Shown: positions 53,891 through 62,420, counted from the stretch's first letter. The stretch is DNA of 64,000 nucleotides from JBBSNV01 sp964458605 (GCA_964458605.1 CAYWLS010000004.1:95884-159883), one strand, 5' to 3'. The notes: generated by a model from the letters alone, not told the origin. Numbers and translations are program-made.

Positions 53891-54664
53891 ATGACGACGA
53901 CGACCATTCCCGTTGTTGATATTTTCGCCGACACCTTCGCGCGCGTTTTCAAGAACCTGCCCAAGATCTTCACGATCGGCGTCATCCCGATCGTGGCCTA
54001 TTTCGGCGTCACCTTGGTGGCCTACCTGATCGCCATCCTGGCCAAGGTGACTTTCATCACCCTGCCGTTCGAGATCGTCGCTTATTTCATCATGATGCCG
54101 TTCGCGCTGGCCTGGATGCGCTTCATTCTGCGCGGCGAGGACAAGTTCAAGTTCGCCTTCGGGCCGACCGAGCAGAAATTCTTTGCCTACTATGCCCTGC
54201 TGATGGTGCCGGTGCTGGTGCTGCTGCTGATCGGCCTGGCGCTCAGCACGATCGGCGGCTTCGCCAGCGTGATCATCAGCTATATCCTGATCCTGGGCAT
54301 CGTCGCGCTCTACACCATGCTGCAGCTGGTGTTTCCCGCCGCCGCGCTGGGCGACCCGACCGGCCTGGAGAAGGTGTGGAAGGAATCGGTGCCCAACTAC
54401 GCGCCGATGCTGGGCATCAACATGATCGTGTTCAACGTCGCCGGCATCCCGATCCTGATCGTCCTGTACCTGCTCTACGTGCTGACCGTGGCCATGACCC
54501 AGAGCATCGGCATCGGCGGCGCCATCATCGGCCTGCTGCTGGGCAATATCATCATGACGCCGCTGATGTTCATCGCGCTGGCGCTGATGGTCACGGCGGT
54601 GGCGTTGGTCTATCGCCGCCTGCAGGGCGCGCCGGTCGTCGCTGCCGCGCCCGTCACCGCCTAG
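53891..54664 (+). CDS. Multi-span membrane protein of unknown function
   Basis: A 257-residue hydrophobic protein with roughly five to six predicted spans, for example IGVIPIVAYFGVTLVAYLIA, LLMVPVLVLLLIGLALSTIG and IGLLLGNIIMTPLMFIALAL. The N-terminus is cytosolic and short; a loop GDPTGLEKVWKESVPNYAP lies in the middle. The layout resembles the membrane domain of some glycerophosphodiester phosphodiesterase-like proteins, but no catalytic part is present. GAGGACG precedes the ATG. A terminator follows at 54689. Confidence 0.72.
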   Translation: MTTTTIPVVDIFADTFARVFKNLPKIFTIGVIPIVAYFGVTLVAYLIAILAKVTFITLPFEIVAYFIMMPFALAWMRFILRGEDKFKFAFGPTEQKFFAYYALLMVPVLVLLLIGLALSTIGGFASVIISYILILGIVALYTMLQLVFPAAALGDPTGLEKVWKESVPNYAPMLGINMIVFNVAGIPILIVLYLLYVLTVAMTQSIGIGGAIIGLLLGNIIMTPLMFIALALMVTAVALVYRRLQGAPVVAAAPVTA

Positions 54665-54688
54665 GCCGCAGCGTTTCCGGTCGTAGAA

Positions 54689-54719
54689 AAAGCCCCGCCG
54701 GCCCGGCCGGCGGGGCTTT
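54689..54719. terminator. Bidirectional rho-independent terminator
   Basis: AAAGCCCCGCCGGCC and GGCCGGCGGGGCTTT form a perfect stem with almost no loop. A and T tracts flank it, serving the convergent genes on both sides. Confidence 0.88.
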
Positions 54720-54735
54720 CGCTTGTGGCCGCCGA

Positions 54736-54981
54736 TCAGCGGCGGATGGCGCGCAGCAGCAGCACCAGCACGATCGCGCCCAGCACCGCGGCGATGAAAC
54801 CGGCGGGCTGGCCGTAGGCGTAGAAGCCCAGGCGCTGGCCGATGAAACTGGCCAGCAGCGCGCCGCCGATACCGATCAGCGTGGTGATGATGAAACCGCC
54901 CGGATCGCGCCCGGGCGCCAGGAAGCGCGCGATCAGTCCGATCACGAAGCCGATGACGATGATCCAGAGCCAATGCAGCAT
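54736..54981 (-). CDS. GlsB/YeaQ/YmgE-family stress membrane protein, first
   Basis: An 81-residue protein with three membrane spans and the family signature FLAPGRDPGGFIITTLIGIG plus GALLASFIGQRLG. Such proteins are often induced by stress; their exact role is unclear. The ATG at 54981 has GGGGGAAAT upstream. It is the downstream member of a tandem paralog pair; the other starts at 55270. Confidence 0.88.
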   Translation of the reverse strand: MLHWLWIIVIGFVIGLIARFLAPGRDPGGFIITTLIGIGGALLASFIGQRLGFYAYGQPAGFIAAVLGAIVLVLLLRAIRR

Positions 54982-55027
54982 GGCATTTCCCCCTTCTTTT
55001 TCGGTCCGTCCGGGCCTCGGCTCGCGT

Positions 55028-55270
55028 TCAGCCGCGGTTGGGCCGCAACACGACCACCAGCAGGATAGCGCCCACCAGCGCGCCGACATAGCCGGCCAGG
55101 GTGCCGAGCGGATAAAAACCCATGGCCTGGCCGATCACCGCCGACATGCCGGCGCCGCCCATGCCGATCGCCATCGGCATGAAGAAGCCGCCCGGGTCGC
55201 GCTCGCGCGACAGCAGCTTGGCCACCAGCCCGACGGCGAAGCCGACCGCGCCGACCCACACCCAATCCAT
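55028..55270 (-). CDS. GlsB/YeaQ/YmgE-family stress membrane protein, second
   Basis: An 80-residue paralog of the neighbouring protein: LLSRERDPGGFFMPMAIGMG and AGMSAVIGQAMGFYPLG. Three membrane spans. The ATG has GGAGGGGGC directly upstream. The pair share topology and the RDPGGF motif but differ elsewhere, so the duplication is not recent. Confidence 0.87.
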   Translation of the reverse strand: MDWVWVGAVGFAVGLVAKLLSRERDPGGFFMPMAIGMGGAGMSAVIGQAMGFYPLGTLAGYVGALVGAILLVVVLRPNRG

Positions 55271-55323
55271 GCCCCCTCCCGGACGGCGATGGCCTCCAGC
55301 ATATCCAAGAACGGCGGCCCTCC

Positions 55324-56148
55324 CTAGACGGCAAGCTCCGCCAGCACCGGCACGTGATCGGAGCCGACCGGCCAGTCGCGCACGTCCTTGAGGATGCGGA
55401 AGGACGAGATGGCGGGCTTGAGCGCCGGCGATACCAGCACGTGGTCCAGCCGCCGGCCGCGGTCGGATTTGCGCCAGTCCCGGTTGCGATAGCTCCACCA
55501 CGAATAGAGCTTCTCGTCGGGCGGCACGAACTGGCGCGGCACGTCGACCCAGTCCTGGCTTTTCATCAGCCTGCCGAACAGTTCGACCTCGACCGGCGTG
55601 TGGCTCACCACCTTGAGCAGCTGCTTGTGCGACCACACGTCGTGCTCCAGCGGCGCGATGTTGAGATCGCCGACGATGATGCTGCGCCGCCCCTTGCGGG
55701 CGCGCGGCGCGGGCTTGTGGGCGGCGAACCAGCCGGCCAGTTCGGCGACGAAGTCGAGCTTGTGCGCGAATTTGTCGTTGGCGGCGCCGTCGGGGACGTC
55801 GCCGCCGGCCGGCACATAAAGATTGTGCAGTTCGATGGGATCGCCGTCGCCGAGGTCGAGATAGGCCATGATGTGGCGGCAATCTTCCCGGCCGCAGCGA
55901 TGGTGCACCACATGGCGCTGGATCGGCAGCTTGCTGAGGATCGCCACGCCGTTATAGCCCTTCATGCCCTGCACCGCGCGGTGGCGGTAGCCCAGTTCCT
56001 CGAACGGCGCGTGCGGAAAGAACTCGTCCGGGCATTTGGTCTCCTGCAGGCACAGCACGTCGGGCTGCTGCTCCTGCAGCAGGCGCTGCACCAGGCCGAT
56101 GCGCAGGCGCACCGAATTGATGTTCCAGGTGGCGACGGTCAGGGTCAT
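55324..56148 (-). CDS. xthA: Exodeoxyribonuclease III
   Basis: A 274-residue EEP-fold nuclease of the XthA family, acting at abasic sites and on 3' ends in DNA repair. Metal and catalytic motifs are TVATWNINSVRLR, LCLQETKCPDEFF (with the key Glu), ELHNLYVPAGGD, IIVGDLNIAPLEHDVW, LDHVLVSP and the terminal GSDHVPVLAEL. All appear intact. ATG 56148 begins exactly at the family N-terminus MTLTVATWNINS. Divergent from the metallopeptidase gene. Confidence 0.94.
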   Translation of the reverse strand: MTLTVATWNINSVRLRIGLVQRLLQEQQPDVLCLQETKCPDEFFPHAPFEELGYRHRAVQGMKGYNGVAILSKLPIQRHVVHHRCGREDCRHIMAYLDLGDGDPIELHNLYVPAGGDVPDGAANDKFAHKLDFVAELAGWFAAHKPAPRARKGRRSIIVGDLNIAPLEHDVWSHKQLLKVVSHTPVEVELFGRLMKSQDWVDVPRQFVPPDEKLYSWWSYRNRDWRKSDRGRRLDHVLVSPALKPAISSFRILKDVRDWPVGSDHVPVLAELAV

Positions 56149-56259
56149 GGCGGCGCAAACTGCCCAAATGGCGGGGCGGAGGCAAGCTCCGCTGCAACGA
56201 TACCGCAGCAGACACGTTAAGGGGTTGCGCGTAAAATGACGCCAGCAAGGGAGTGGCCG

Positions 56260-57309
56260 ATGCGCTGGGAAGACGGCAGACGCAGCGACAATATCGAAGA
56301 CCGCCGCGACGAAGGCGGCATGGATGGCGGGCTGGGCGGCGGCCTGGGCGGCGGCCTGGGCCGCGGCGGCTTCGGTTTCCCCGGCGGCGGCGGCATCCGG
56401 CTGGGCGGCGGCATCGGCGGGGTGCTGGTGGTGCTGGCGCTGCTGTATTTCGGCGTCGATCCCTCGATCCTGCTGGGCGATGGCGGCGGGCCGGGCTCGT
56501 CCGACCGGCCTTATTCGGCGCCGCCCAGCCCCGGCTTCAATCCGGGCCGGAATCCGAGCCAGAATCCGAGCCAGATTCCGGGCTCCAGCCGCCAGGCCGA
56601 CAGCCGTTCCGCGCCGGGGACCTCGGGGACTCCGGGAGCGCCGGGCGGCGTTTCCAGCGGCCGGGCCGACCGCATGAAGGATTTCGTCGCGGTGGTGCTG
56701 GCCGACACCGAGGACATCTGGCACGCCCAGTTCCAGAAGATGGGCCGCAGCTACGTCGAGCCGCATCTGGTGCTGTTCAGCGGCGCGGTGCGCTCGGGCT
56801 GCGGCAATGCCAGCGCGGCGGTAGGCCCGTTCTATTGTCCGGCAGACCAGAAAGTCTATATCGACCTGTCGTTCTACGACGAGCTGCAGCGACGCTTCGG
56901 CGCGCCGGGCGATTTCGCCCAGGCCTATGTCATCGCCCACGAAGTCGGCCATCACGTGCAGCGCCTGCTGGGCATCACCGACAAGGTCGAGCAGCTGCGG
57001 GCGCGCATGAGCGACAGCCAGGCCAACGCGCTGTCGGTCAAGGTCGAGTTGCAGGCCGATTGCTTCGCCGGCATCTGGGCCCACGACGCCGACCGCTCCA
57101 AAAACGTGGTCGAGCCGGGCGATATCGACGAGGCGCTGAACGCCGCCGCGGCGATCGGCGACGACCGCCTGCAACGCCAGGCGCGCGGCTCGGTCAATCC
57201 CGAAGCCTTCACCCACGGCACCTCGGAGCAGCGGCAACGCTGGTTCAAGCGCGGCTACGAAGGCGGCGACGTCAACCAGTGCGACACGTTCAACGCGCAG
57301 CGGCTGTAA
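56260..57309 (+). CDS. Neutral zinc metallopeptidase (YpfJ family)
   Basis: A 349-residue protein. A glycine-rich N-terminal part, one membrane span (about residues 52-67, GGVLVVLALLYFGVD) and a Pro/Ser-rich linker lead to the peptidase domain, which should face the periplasm. The zinc site is AHEVGHHVQ (His227, Glu228, His231); the third ligand is probably the Glu of VELQADCFAGIWAH. Cysteines in SGCGNASAAVGPFYCPAD may form a disulfide. The length is somewhat above YpfJ because of the linker. The start ATG 56260 is supported by GGGAG 8 nt upstream. Confidence 0.9.
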   Translation: MRWEDGRRSDNIEDRRDEGGMDGGLGGGLGGGLGRGGFGFPGGGGIRLGGGIGGVLVVLALLYFGVDPSILLGDGGGPGSSDRPYSAPPSPGFNPGRNPSQNPSQIPGSSRQADSRSAPGTSGTPGAPGGVSSGRADRMKDFVAVVLADTEDIWHAQFQKMGRSYVEPHLVLFSGAVRSGCGNASAAVGPFYCPADQKVYIDLSFYDELQRRFGAPGDFAQAYVIAHEVGHHVQRLLGITDKVEQLRARMSDSQANALSVKVELQADCFAGIWAHDADRSKNVVEPGDIDEALNAAAAIGDDRLQRQARGSVNPEAFTHGTSEQRQRWFKRGYEGGDVNQCDTFNAQRL

Positions 57310-57315
57310 CCAGCG

Positions 57316-57449
57316 CGTCACCCCGGAAGCGAGCCGCTTCGCGGGAGCGAAGCGCCGAGCTATCCGGGGCCCATGTCGATGCACGACACGCAGTCGGTAT
57401 TCGTTGAGAGATGGGCCCCGGCTCCCGCTGTCGCTCGGCCGGGGTGACG
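57316..57449. repeat. Composite palindromic intergenic element
   Basis: Outer arms CGTCACCCCGG (57316) and CCGGGGTGACG (57439) enclose a second perfect pair CCGGGGCCCAT (57364) and ATGGGCCCCGG (57411). The element fills the gap between two convergent genes. Similar CGTCA-CCCCGG elements are, to my memory, widespread in alphaproteobacterial genomes. Confidence 0.75.
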
Positions 57450-57453
57450 AGCC

Positions 57454-58152
57454 TTAAGAAATCACGCAGGCGATCCTGCCGACGCCCTCGATCTCGCCTT
57501 CCAGCCTGTCGCCCTTGACCACCGGACCGACGCCTTCGGGCGTGCCGGTATAGATCAGGTCGCCGGGCGCCAGGATCATCAGGCCGGACAGGTAGGAGAT
57601 GGTCTCGGCCACGCTCCAGATCAGGTCGCCCAGATCGGCCTTCTGCTTGGTCGTGCCGTTGACCTTGAGCTCGATGCGGCCCTTGGTGGGATCGAGCCCG
57701 CCGGCCGGCACGATCGGGCCGATCGGCGCGGAATGGTCGAAGCCCTTGCCCATGTCCCAGGGCCGGCCCTTGTCGCGCATGGCGAACTGCACGTCGCGGC
57801 GGGTCATGTCCAGCCCGCAGGCATAGCCGAACACGCAACCCAGCGCGTCCTCGACCTTGATGTTGGCGCCGCCCTTCTTCAGCGCCACCACCAGCTCCAT
57901 CTCGTAGTGGTAGTTCTTGGTCGCCATCGGATAGGGCACCGGCGTCGGCTGGGCCGGGTCCAGGCACAGCACGATGGCGTCGGCCGGCTTGGTGAAGAAG
58001 AACGGCGGCTCGCGGTCGGGATCGAAACCCATCTCGCGCGCATGGGCGGCGTAGTTGCGGCCGACGCAATAGATGCGCCGCACCGGGAAGGTGTCGCTGC
58101 CGCCGGCCACCGGCACGGACGGGATCTGCCAAAGAGGAACGACGGATGCCAT
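57454..58152 (-). CDS. Fumarylacetoacetate hydrolase family protein, probable fumarylpyruvate hydrolase
   Basis: A 232-residue FAH-family hydrolase. The signature RRIYCVGRNYAAHAREMG is near the N-terminus; FFFTKPADAIV, YHYEMELVVALKKGG with metal-binding acidic residues and YTGTPEGVGPVVKGD follow. The next gene upstream encodes a gentisate 1,2-dioxygenase, so the likely reaction is cleavage of fumarylpyruvate to fumarate and pyruvate at the end of the gentisate path. ATG 58152 is chosen; ATG 58167 is possible. Confidence 0.88.
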   Translation of the reverse strand: MASVVPLWQIPSVPVAGGSDTFPVRRIYCVGRNYAAHAREMGFDPDREPPFFFTKPADAIVLCLDPAQPTPVPYPMATKNYHYEMELVVALKKGGANIKVEDALGCVFGYACGLDMTRRDVQFAMRDKGRPWDMGKGFDHSAPIGPIVPAGGLDPTKGRIELKVNGTTKQKADLGDLIWSVAETISYLSGLMILAPGDLIYTGTPEGVGPVVKGDRLEGEIEGVGRIACVIS

Positions 58153-58240
58153 CGGGGGCGCTCGCATTGTTCGAGGAGCCAACAATCGGCGGCGATTATC
58201 GCCCAATGGCGTTGCCGGGCAAGGCTATTTCCCGCCGCGA

Positions 58241-59296
58241 TCAGGCTCCCCTGGCTTCCCGCCACAGATCGAGTTTCTGCTGGATCGGCCGGTCGGAGAA
58301 GGAGAACAGCACCGCATCGCTATCGGCCTCGTGCTCGACCGTGGCCCAGCTCGGCGCCACGAACACGTCGCGCTTGCTCCAGGCGAAACTCTGGCCGCCG
58401 ATCCGCGTCCGGCCGCTGCCTTCGGTGACGGCGAATACCGTGCCGTCGGTCGAGCGATAGGGCGCCGTCCCGAAGCCCTTGGGCAGCAGCTGCATGAAGG
58501 TGCCGATGGTCGGCATGGCCGACTGGCCGGTGGCCGGGTTGATGAAGCGCAGTTTCAGCCCGTGGCAGGGATCCCATTCGTCGGCCTTGCGCATGGTCTC
58601 GAGCGCCTCGCGGGTGCGGCTGTAGGGATAGTTGAAGATCGGCGAGGTGCGGCTGCGGGGCTGCCAGTCGACCGGCAGCATGCCCGCCCCGTAGCGCGCG
58701 GGCGAATCGCCCTCCGGCCGCGTCACGGTCTGCGAATCGGTCTCGTCGTTCTCGGCGAAGCCGGCGTTGAACATCTGCAGCAGCGGAATGTCGAGCCCGT
58801 CCAGCCACACCATCGGTTCGCGGCTGTCGTTGCCGTGATCGTGCCAGGTCCAGCTCGGGGTGATGATGAAATCGCCCTCGTGCATGGTGGTGCGCTCGCC
58901 GTCCACCGCGGTATAGGCGCCGTCGCCCTCGACGATGTAGCGCAGCGCCGATTGGGTGTGGCGATGGCTGGGCGCGACTTCGCCCGGCAGGATCAACTGC
59001 AGCCCGGCATAGAGCGTCGGCGTGATGCGCGCCTGGCCGGCCAGCGCCGGGTTTTCCAGGATCAGCACGCGGCGCACCGCTTCCTTGGCGGTGATCAGCC
59101 CGCCCGATTCCATCAGATAGGGCCGCACCCGGGCGTAGTGCCACAGCGCCGGGGCGTATTGCGGATTGGGCTGCGGCGGCACCAGTTGGTGCAGGCTCTC
59201 CCACAGCGGCGCCATGTTGAGCGGCGCGATGCGGGCGTAGAAATCCTTGCGGCGGTTGTCGCCGCCGGATGCCGGCTTGGGGGAGTCGTCGGGCAT
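58241..59296 (-). CDS. Gentisate 1,2-dioxygenase-like bicupin
   Basis: A 351-residue ring-cleaving dioxygenase of the gentisate/1-hydroxy-2-naphthoate/salicylate type. N-terminal cupin with metal-binding histidines in VAPSHRHTQSALRYIVEG and WTWHDHGNDS; a second cupin near residues 260-340 (PYRSTDGTVFAVTEGSGRTR). Fe(II) catalyses opening of gentisate to maleylpyruvate. A strong GGAGGAA ribosome site precedes the ATG. With the hydrolase downstream it forms part of the gentisate pathway; no maleylpyruvate isomerase is present in the window. Confidence 0.92.
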   Translation of the reverse strand: MPDDSPKPASGGDNRRKDFYARIAPLNMAPLWESLHQLVPPQPNPQYAPALWHYARVRPYLMESGGLITAKEAVRRVLILENPALAGQARITPTLYAGLQLILPGEVAPSHRHTQSALRYIVEGDGAYTAVDGERTTMHEGDFIITPSWTWHDHGNDSREPMVWLDGLDIPLLQMFNAGFAENDETDSQTVTRPEGDSPARYGAGMLPVDWQPRSRTSPIFNYPYSRTREALETMRKADEWDPCHGLKLRFINPATGQSAMPTIGTFMQLLPKGFGTAPYRSTDGTVFAVTEGSGRTRIGGQSFAWSKRDVFVAPSWATVEHEADSDAVLFSFSDRPIQQKLDLWREARGA

Positions 59297-59356
59297 GGGC
59301 GTTCCTCCGGCCTGGCCGGGTGTTTGGCGCCAGTATAGCGCCGCTTGCCGCGCTGC

Positions 59357-60139
59357 CTAGGCGGCGGCGTTGAGGCGTCGCCGCGCCGCCCGCTCGCGAC
59401 AGGCATCGCCGAAAGCCTCGAACAGCGAGCGCGACACCGGATTCTCGGCCGCCCGGTATTCGGGATGCCATTGCAGGCCCAGCGCAAAGGCCGCCGCGTT
59501 GGCGACGCTGACCGCCTCGACGGTACCGTCTTCGGCCACCGCTTCGACCGCCAGATTGGGCGCCACCTGGTCGATGCCCTGGCCGTGCAGCGAATTGACC
59601 AGGATGCTGTCGCAACCCAGGCGCTGCGCCAGATAGCCGCCCTTGGCGAGCTTGACGTCGTGGCGCGGCGCATAGCGCTCGTCGAGCGGCCGGCCGCGCG
59701 GGCTGCGGTGGTCCATGCGCCCGGGCAGTTCCTCGACATGCTGGTGCAGCGTGCCGCCCAGCGCCACGTTCAGCTCCTGGATGCCGCGGCAGATCGCCAG
59801 CAGCGGCACCGCCCGCTCGATGGCGCGCCGGATCAGCGGCAAGGTGGTGGAGTCGCGCTGCGGATCGTGCTTGACCCCCTCGCGGCTGGTGGTGCCGTAG
59901 TGCCTGGGTTCGACATTGGACGGACTGCCGGTCAGCAGCACGCCGTCGACCGTGTCGAGCAGCGCATCGAGCGGCAGCATGTCCCAGCCGAAGGCCGGCA
60001 CGATCAGCGGGGCGGCGCCGGCAACGTCGCGCAAGGCCAGGAGATATTTCTCCTGCACCGCGTGGAAGCTGGAGGTGTCGATCTGTTTGACGCAAGCGGG
60101 CACCACGACCAGCGGCGTGGCGACGGGATTCTGGCTCAT
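59357..60139 (-). CDS. Class I glutamine amidotransferase-like hydrolase (PuuD type)
   Basis: A 260-residue peptidase C26 family protein. The nucleophilic cysteine is in PLLAICRGIQELNVALGG, and the catalytic His-Glu is in GLQWHPEYRAAENP. These proteins hydrolyse gamma-glutamyl-GABA or related gamma-glutamyl amides. AGGAG lies 6 nt before ATG 60139. It precedes the gentisate dioxygenase gene by 60 nt on the same strand, perhaps one transcript; a link to ring degradation (an amide or glutamylated aromatic substrate) is speculative. Confidence 0.9.
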   Translation of the reverse strand: MSQNPVATPLVVVPACVKQIDTSSFHAVQEKYLLALRDVAGAAPLIVPAFGWDMLPLDALLDTVDGVLLTGSPSNVEPRHYGTTSREGVKHDPQRDSTTLPLIRRAIERAVPLLAICRGIQELNVALGGTLHQHVEELPGRMDHRSPRGRPLDERYAPRHDVKLAKGGYLAQRLGCDSILVNSLHGQGIDQVAPNLAVEAVAEDGTVEAVSVANAAAFALGLQWHPEYRAAENPVSRSLFEAFGDACRERAARRRLNAAA

Positions 60140-60227
60140 GATCAACTCCTGCGCGTGCCGTGCGATTGCGAGGCGGAAGCGGCGGCGACTGCGACATCGC
60201 CGTCCCGACCCGGCCCGGCCGCTCGAC

Positions 60228-60233
60228 TATAAT
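60228..60233 (+). promoter_or_regulatory. TATAAT box close to a start codon
   Basis: A perfect TATAAT lies 8 nt before the ATG at 60242, with no ribosome site between. No clear -35 element is present. If used, the transcript of the following gene would be nearly leaderless. Confidence 0.35.
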
Positions 60234-60241
60234 GATGGTTC

Positions 60242-61072
60242 ATGGATCCGCTGCTCGCAACGCTGCTGGGTTGGAAAACGGCCATTGTCGGGGTCTGGTT
60301 CGCCGCCCTGTTCGCGGCTGAGCACCTGGCCCCTGCGGCCCTGGCGCCGCCCGAGGCGCGCCTGTCGCGGCGGCTGGACGCTCCCGGCTGGCGGCGGCTG
60401 GGGCGCAATCTTGGCCTGTGGATCGCCAACGCGCTGCTGGCGCTGCTGATCGTGCTGCCGCTGACCCGCTGGGCGACCGACACGGCGCCGCTGCTGGGCC
60501 ATTGGCGGCCGCTGTGGTGGGACGGCGCGGCGGGCCTGGCGCTGGACCTGCTGCTGCTGGATTTCCTGATCTACTGGTGGCATCGCGCCAACCATGTCGT
60601 GAAGCTGCTGTGGCGCTTCCACGACATCCATCACCGCGATCGGTTCCTCGACACCAGTTCGGCGGTGCGCTTCCATTCCGGCGAAGTGGTGCTGAGCGCG
60701 CTGGCGCGGGCGGCGATCATCGTACCGCTGGCCTTGCCGCTGTCCTCGGTGCTGGCGTTCGAGACGGTGGTGCTGCTGGCGGCGCTGTTCCACCATTCCA
60801 ACACCCGCCTGCCGCGCTGGCTGGAGCGGCCGCTGTCCTGGCTGATCATTACCCCGTCGATCCACTGGGTGCATCATCACGCGCTGCGCGCCGACACCGA
60901 TTCCAATTACGGCACCCTGTTCAGCTTCTGGGACCGGCTGTTCGGATCGCGGAGCCGTTCGGCGCGGCGGCTGGACATGGCGATCGGCGTGGAGGGCGAG
61001 AGCGAGCAGGATCTGCCGCATCTGGCGGCGCTGCCGTTCCGCGCCCGGCCGCGACCCTCAGCCGGTCAGTAG
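60242..61072 (+). CDS. Sterol desaturase / fatty acid hydroxylase family protein
   Basis: A 276-residue membrane di-iron enzyme. Three or four hydrophobic spans are followed by histidine clusters WWHRANH, WRFHDIHHRD, LFHHSNTR and HWVHHHALRADTD, the set that binds two irons. Such enzymes hydroxylate or desaturate lipids, sterols or carotenoids; hopanoid- or lipid-related use is possible. It runs to 61072, overlapping the convergent LolA gene by 7 nt. Confidence 0.88.
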   Translation: MDPLLATLLGWKTAIVGVWFAALFAAEHLAPAALAPPEARLSRRLDAPGWRRLGRNLGLWIANALLALLIVLPLTRWATDTAPLLGHWRPLWWDGAAGLALDLLLLDFLIYWWHRANHVVKLLWRFHDIHHRDRFLDTSSAVRFHSGEVVLSALARAAIIVPLALPLSSVLAFETVVLLAALFHHSNTRLPRWLERPLSWLIITPSIHWVHHHALRADTDSNYGTLFSFWDRLFGSRSRSARRLDMAIGVEGESEQDLPHLAALPFRARPRPSAGQ

Positions 61073-61722
61073 GTCTGCTGCATGGTGGCGCCCGGCCCGG
61101 TGTACTTGAAGGTGCCGGGCGGGAATTTCACCCCGGTCTCGACATCGTACAGGCCGACCGTCACGACATGGCCGTTCTTGTAGGTGATGTCCCACTTCTT
61201 CAGCTGCAGCGGATTGTCGGCGAATTCGATGGTCAGCTTCTCGCCACCGGGATTCTTTTTCTGCACCAGGGTGAGCGCGATGAATTTGGGCGCGCGCTGG
61301 ATGTCGACGATTTCCAGCGTGTCCTGGATATGGATTTCCTTGGCCACCAGCACCGATAGCGGCGTGGCGCCCATCGATACCTGGGTCAGCGCGCCGCCCC
61401 CCACGTAGTTGAGCTGGGTGCCGTCGGCGATGATTTCGTAGGGTCCCTTGGGCACGAAGGAGAAGCGCAGCTTGCCCGGCCGCTCCAGGCTCAGCACGCC
61501 CTCCATGGCCTTGCCGTCCTGCTCCGACTGCACGAACTTGGCACGCATGGTGGTGATGGCGTTGAGATATTTCTCGATGCGCGCGATGTCGGCCTGGTCG
61601 CGGGCGGTCAAGGTATAGGCCTGGGCCGCCGCCGAGGGCAGCGCAGCCGGCAGCGCCAGCGCGCCGCAGGACAGCGCCAGCGCCAGGCCGAGCGAGGCAA
61701 GAGAACGGATGCGGTTTGTCAT
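61066..61722 (-). CDS. LolA-family outer-membrane lipoprotein carrier, second copy
   Basis: A 218-residue secreted protein; signal peptide to about residue 34 (AAAQAYT). The LolA-like fold is shown by MRAKFVQSEQDGKAMEGVLS, LERPGKLRFSFVPKGPYEII and NPLQLKKWDITYKNGHVVTV. LolA carries lipoproteins through the periplasm. Its start overlaps the stop of the first lolA gene (ATGA), so the pair is co-translated. The two proteins share layout but are divergent; one may have a special cargo. Confidence 0.87.
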   Translation of the reverse strand: MTNRIRSLASLGLALALSCGALALPAALPSAAAQAYTLTARDQADIARIEKYLNAITTMRAKFVQSEQDGKAMEGVLSLERPGKLRFSFVPKGPYEIIADGTQLNYVGGGALTQVSMGATPLSVLVAKEIHIQDTLEIVDIQRAPKFIALTLVQKKNPGGEKLTIEFADNPLQLKKWDITYKNGHVVTVGLYDVETGVKFPPGTFKYTGPGATMQQTY

Positions 61723-62408
61723 GGGCGGAAACGGCTCGCGCGGTTGGGGTCGGGATCGATGAAGGTGAACAGGTCGTCCTTCAGCGCGCCGCCGGTGCGC
61801 AAATTGGTCAGCACGATGGTGATGTCGCGACCGCGGTTGTCGACCACCGACCAGCGACGCAACTGCAGCGGCCGGTCGCCGAAGGTCAGCACCACGTAGC
61901 CCTGGCCTGGCGAGCTGGTCTGCACCATGTAGAGCCGCAGCACCGACGGTTCGCGCTCGACCTTGGTGACGGTAAGATCGCCCGACAGGCTGATCTTGTC
62001 CGCCACCAGGAACTTGGCCACGGTCAGGCCGGTCGGCATCTGGCTGATCTGGTCCTGGTCGGCGTCGTAATAGGTGACCTGGCGGCCATCGGCGATGATC
62101 TGGATATGCGCCGGCGGATCGTATTGGAAGCGCAGCTTGCCCGGCCGCTTGATGTAGAAGTCGCCCTGCAGCCCGGCATTGCCGTTGGCGATCTGGGTGA
62201 AGCGCGCCTCCAGGGTGGTGACGCCGTTCATGTATTGCTCGGCCCGCGCGATGTCGTCGCGATCCTGCTGCGTCAGCGGCGCCCTGGGCGCCACGCCGCG
62301 CTGCGCCATGGCCGGCTGGGCCAGCAGCGCCAGCGGCACGGCCAGGGCGGCCAGCAGCAGCGCCAGGCGGCGGTCGATCGGGCGGGTCGGGCGAAGATTC
62401 TGTGTCAT
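61719..62408 (-). CDS. lolA: LolA-family outer-membrane lipoprotein carrier, first copy
   Basis: A 229-residue periplasmic carrier with a signal peptide (to about residue 36, AQRGV). Conserved: LEARFTQIANGNAGLQGDFY, IKRPGKLRFQYDPPAHIQII, GRQVTYYDADQDQISQMP and RPLQLRRWSVVDNRGRDITI. In alphaproteobacteria lolA is usually found just after ftsK, as here, with two short genes between. It receives lipoproteins from LolCDE and passes them to the outer membrane. Confidence 0.88.
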   Translation of the reverse strand: MTQNLRPTRPIDRRLALLLAALAVPLALLAQPAMAQRGVAPRAPLTQQDRDDIARAEQYMNGVTTLEARFTQIANGNAGLQGDFYIKRPGKLRFQYDPPAHIQIIADGRQVTYYDADQDQISQMPTGLTVAKFLVADKISLSGDLTVTKVEREPSVLRLYMVQTSSPGQGYVVLTFGDRPLQLRRWSVVDNRGRDITIVLTNLRTGGALKDDLFTFIDPDPNRASRFRP

Positions 62409-62420
62409 GACGCGATGGGC

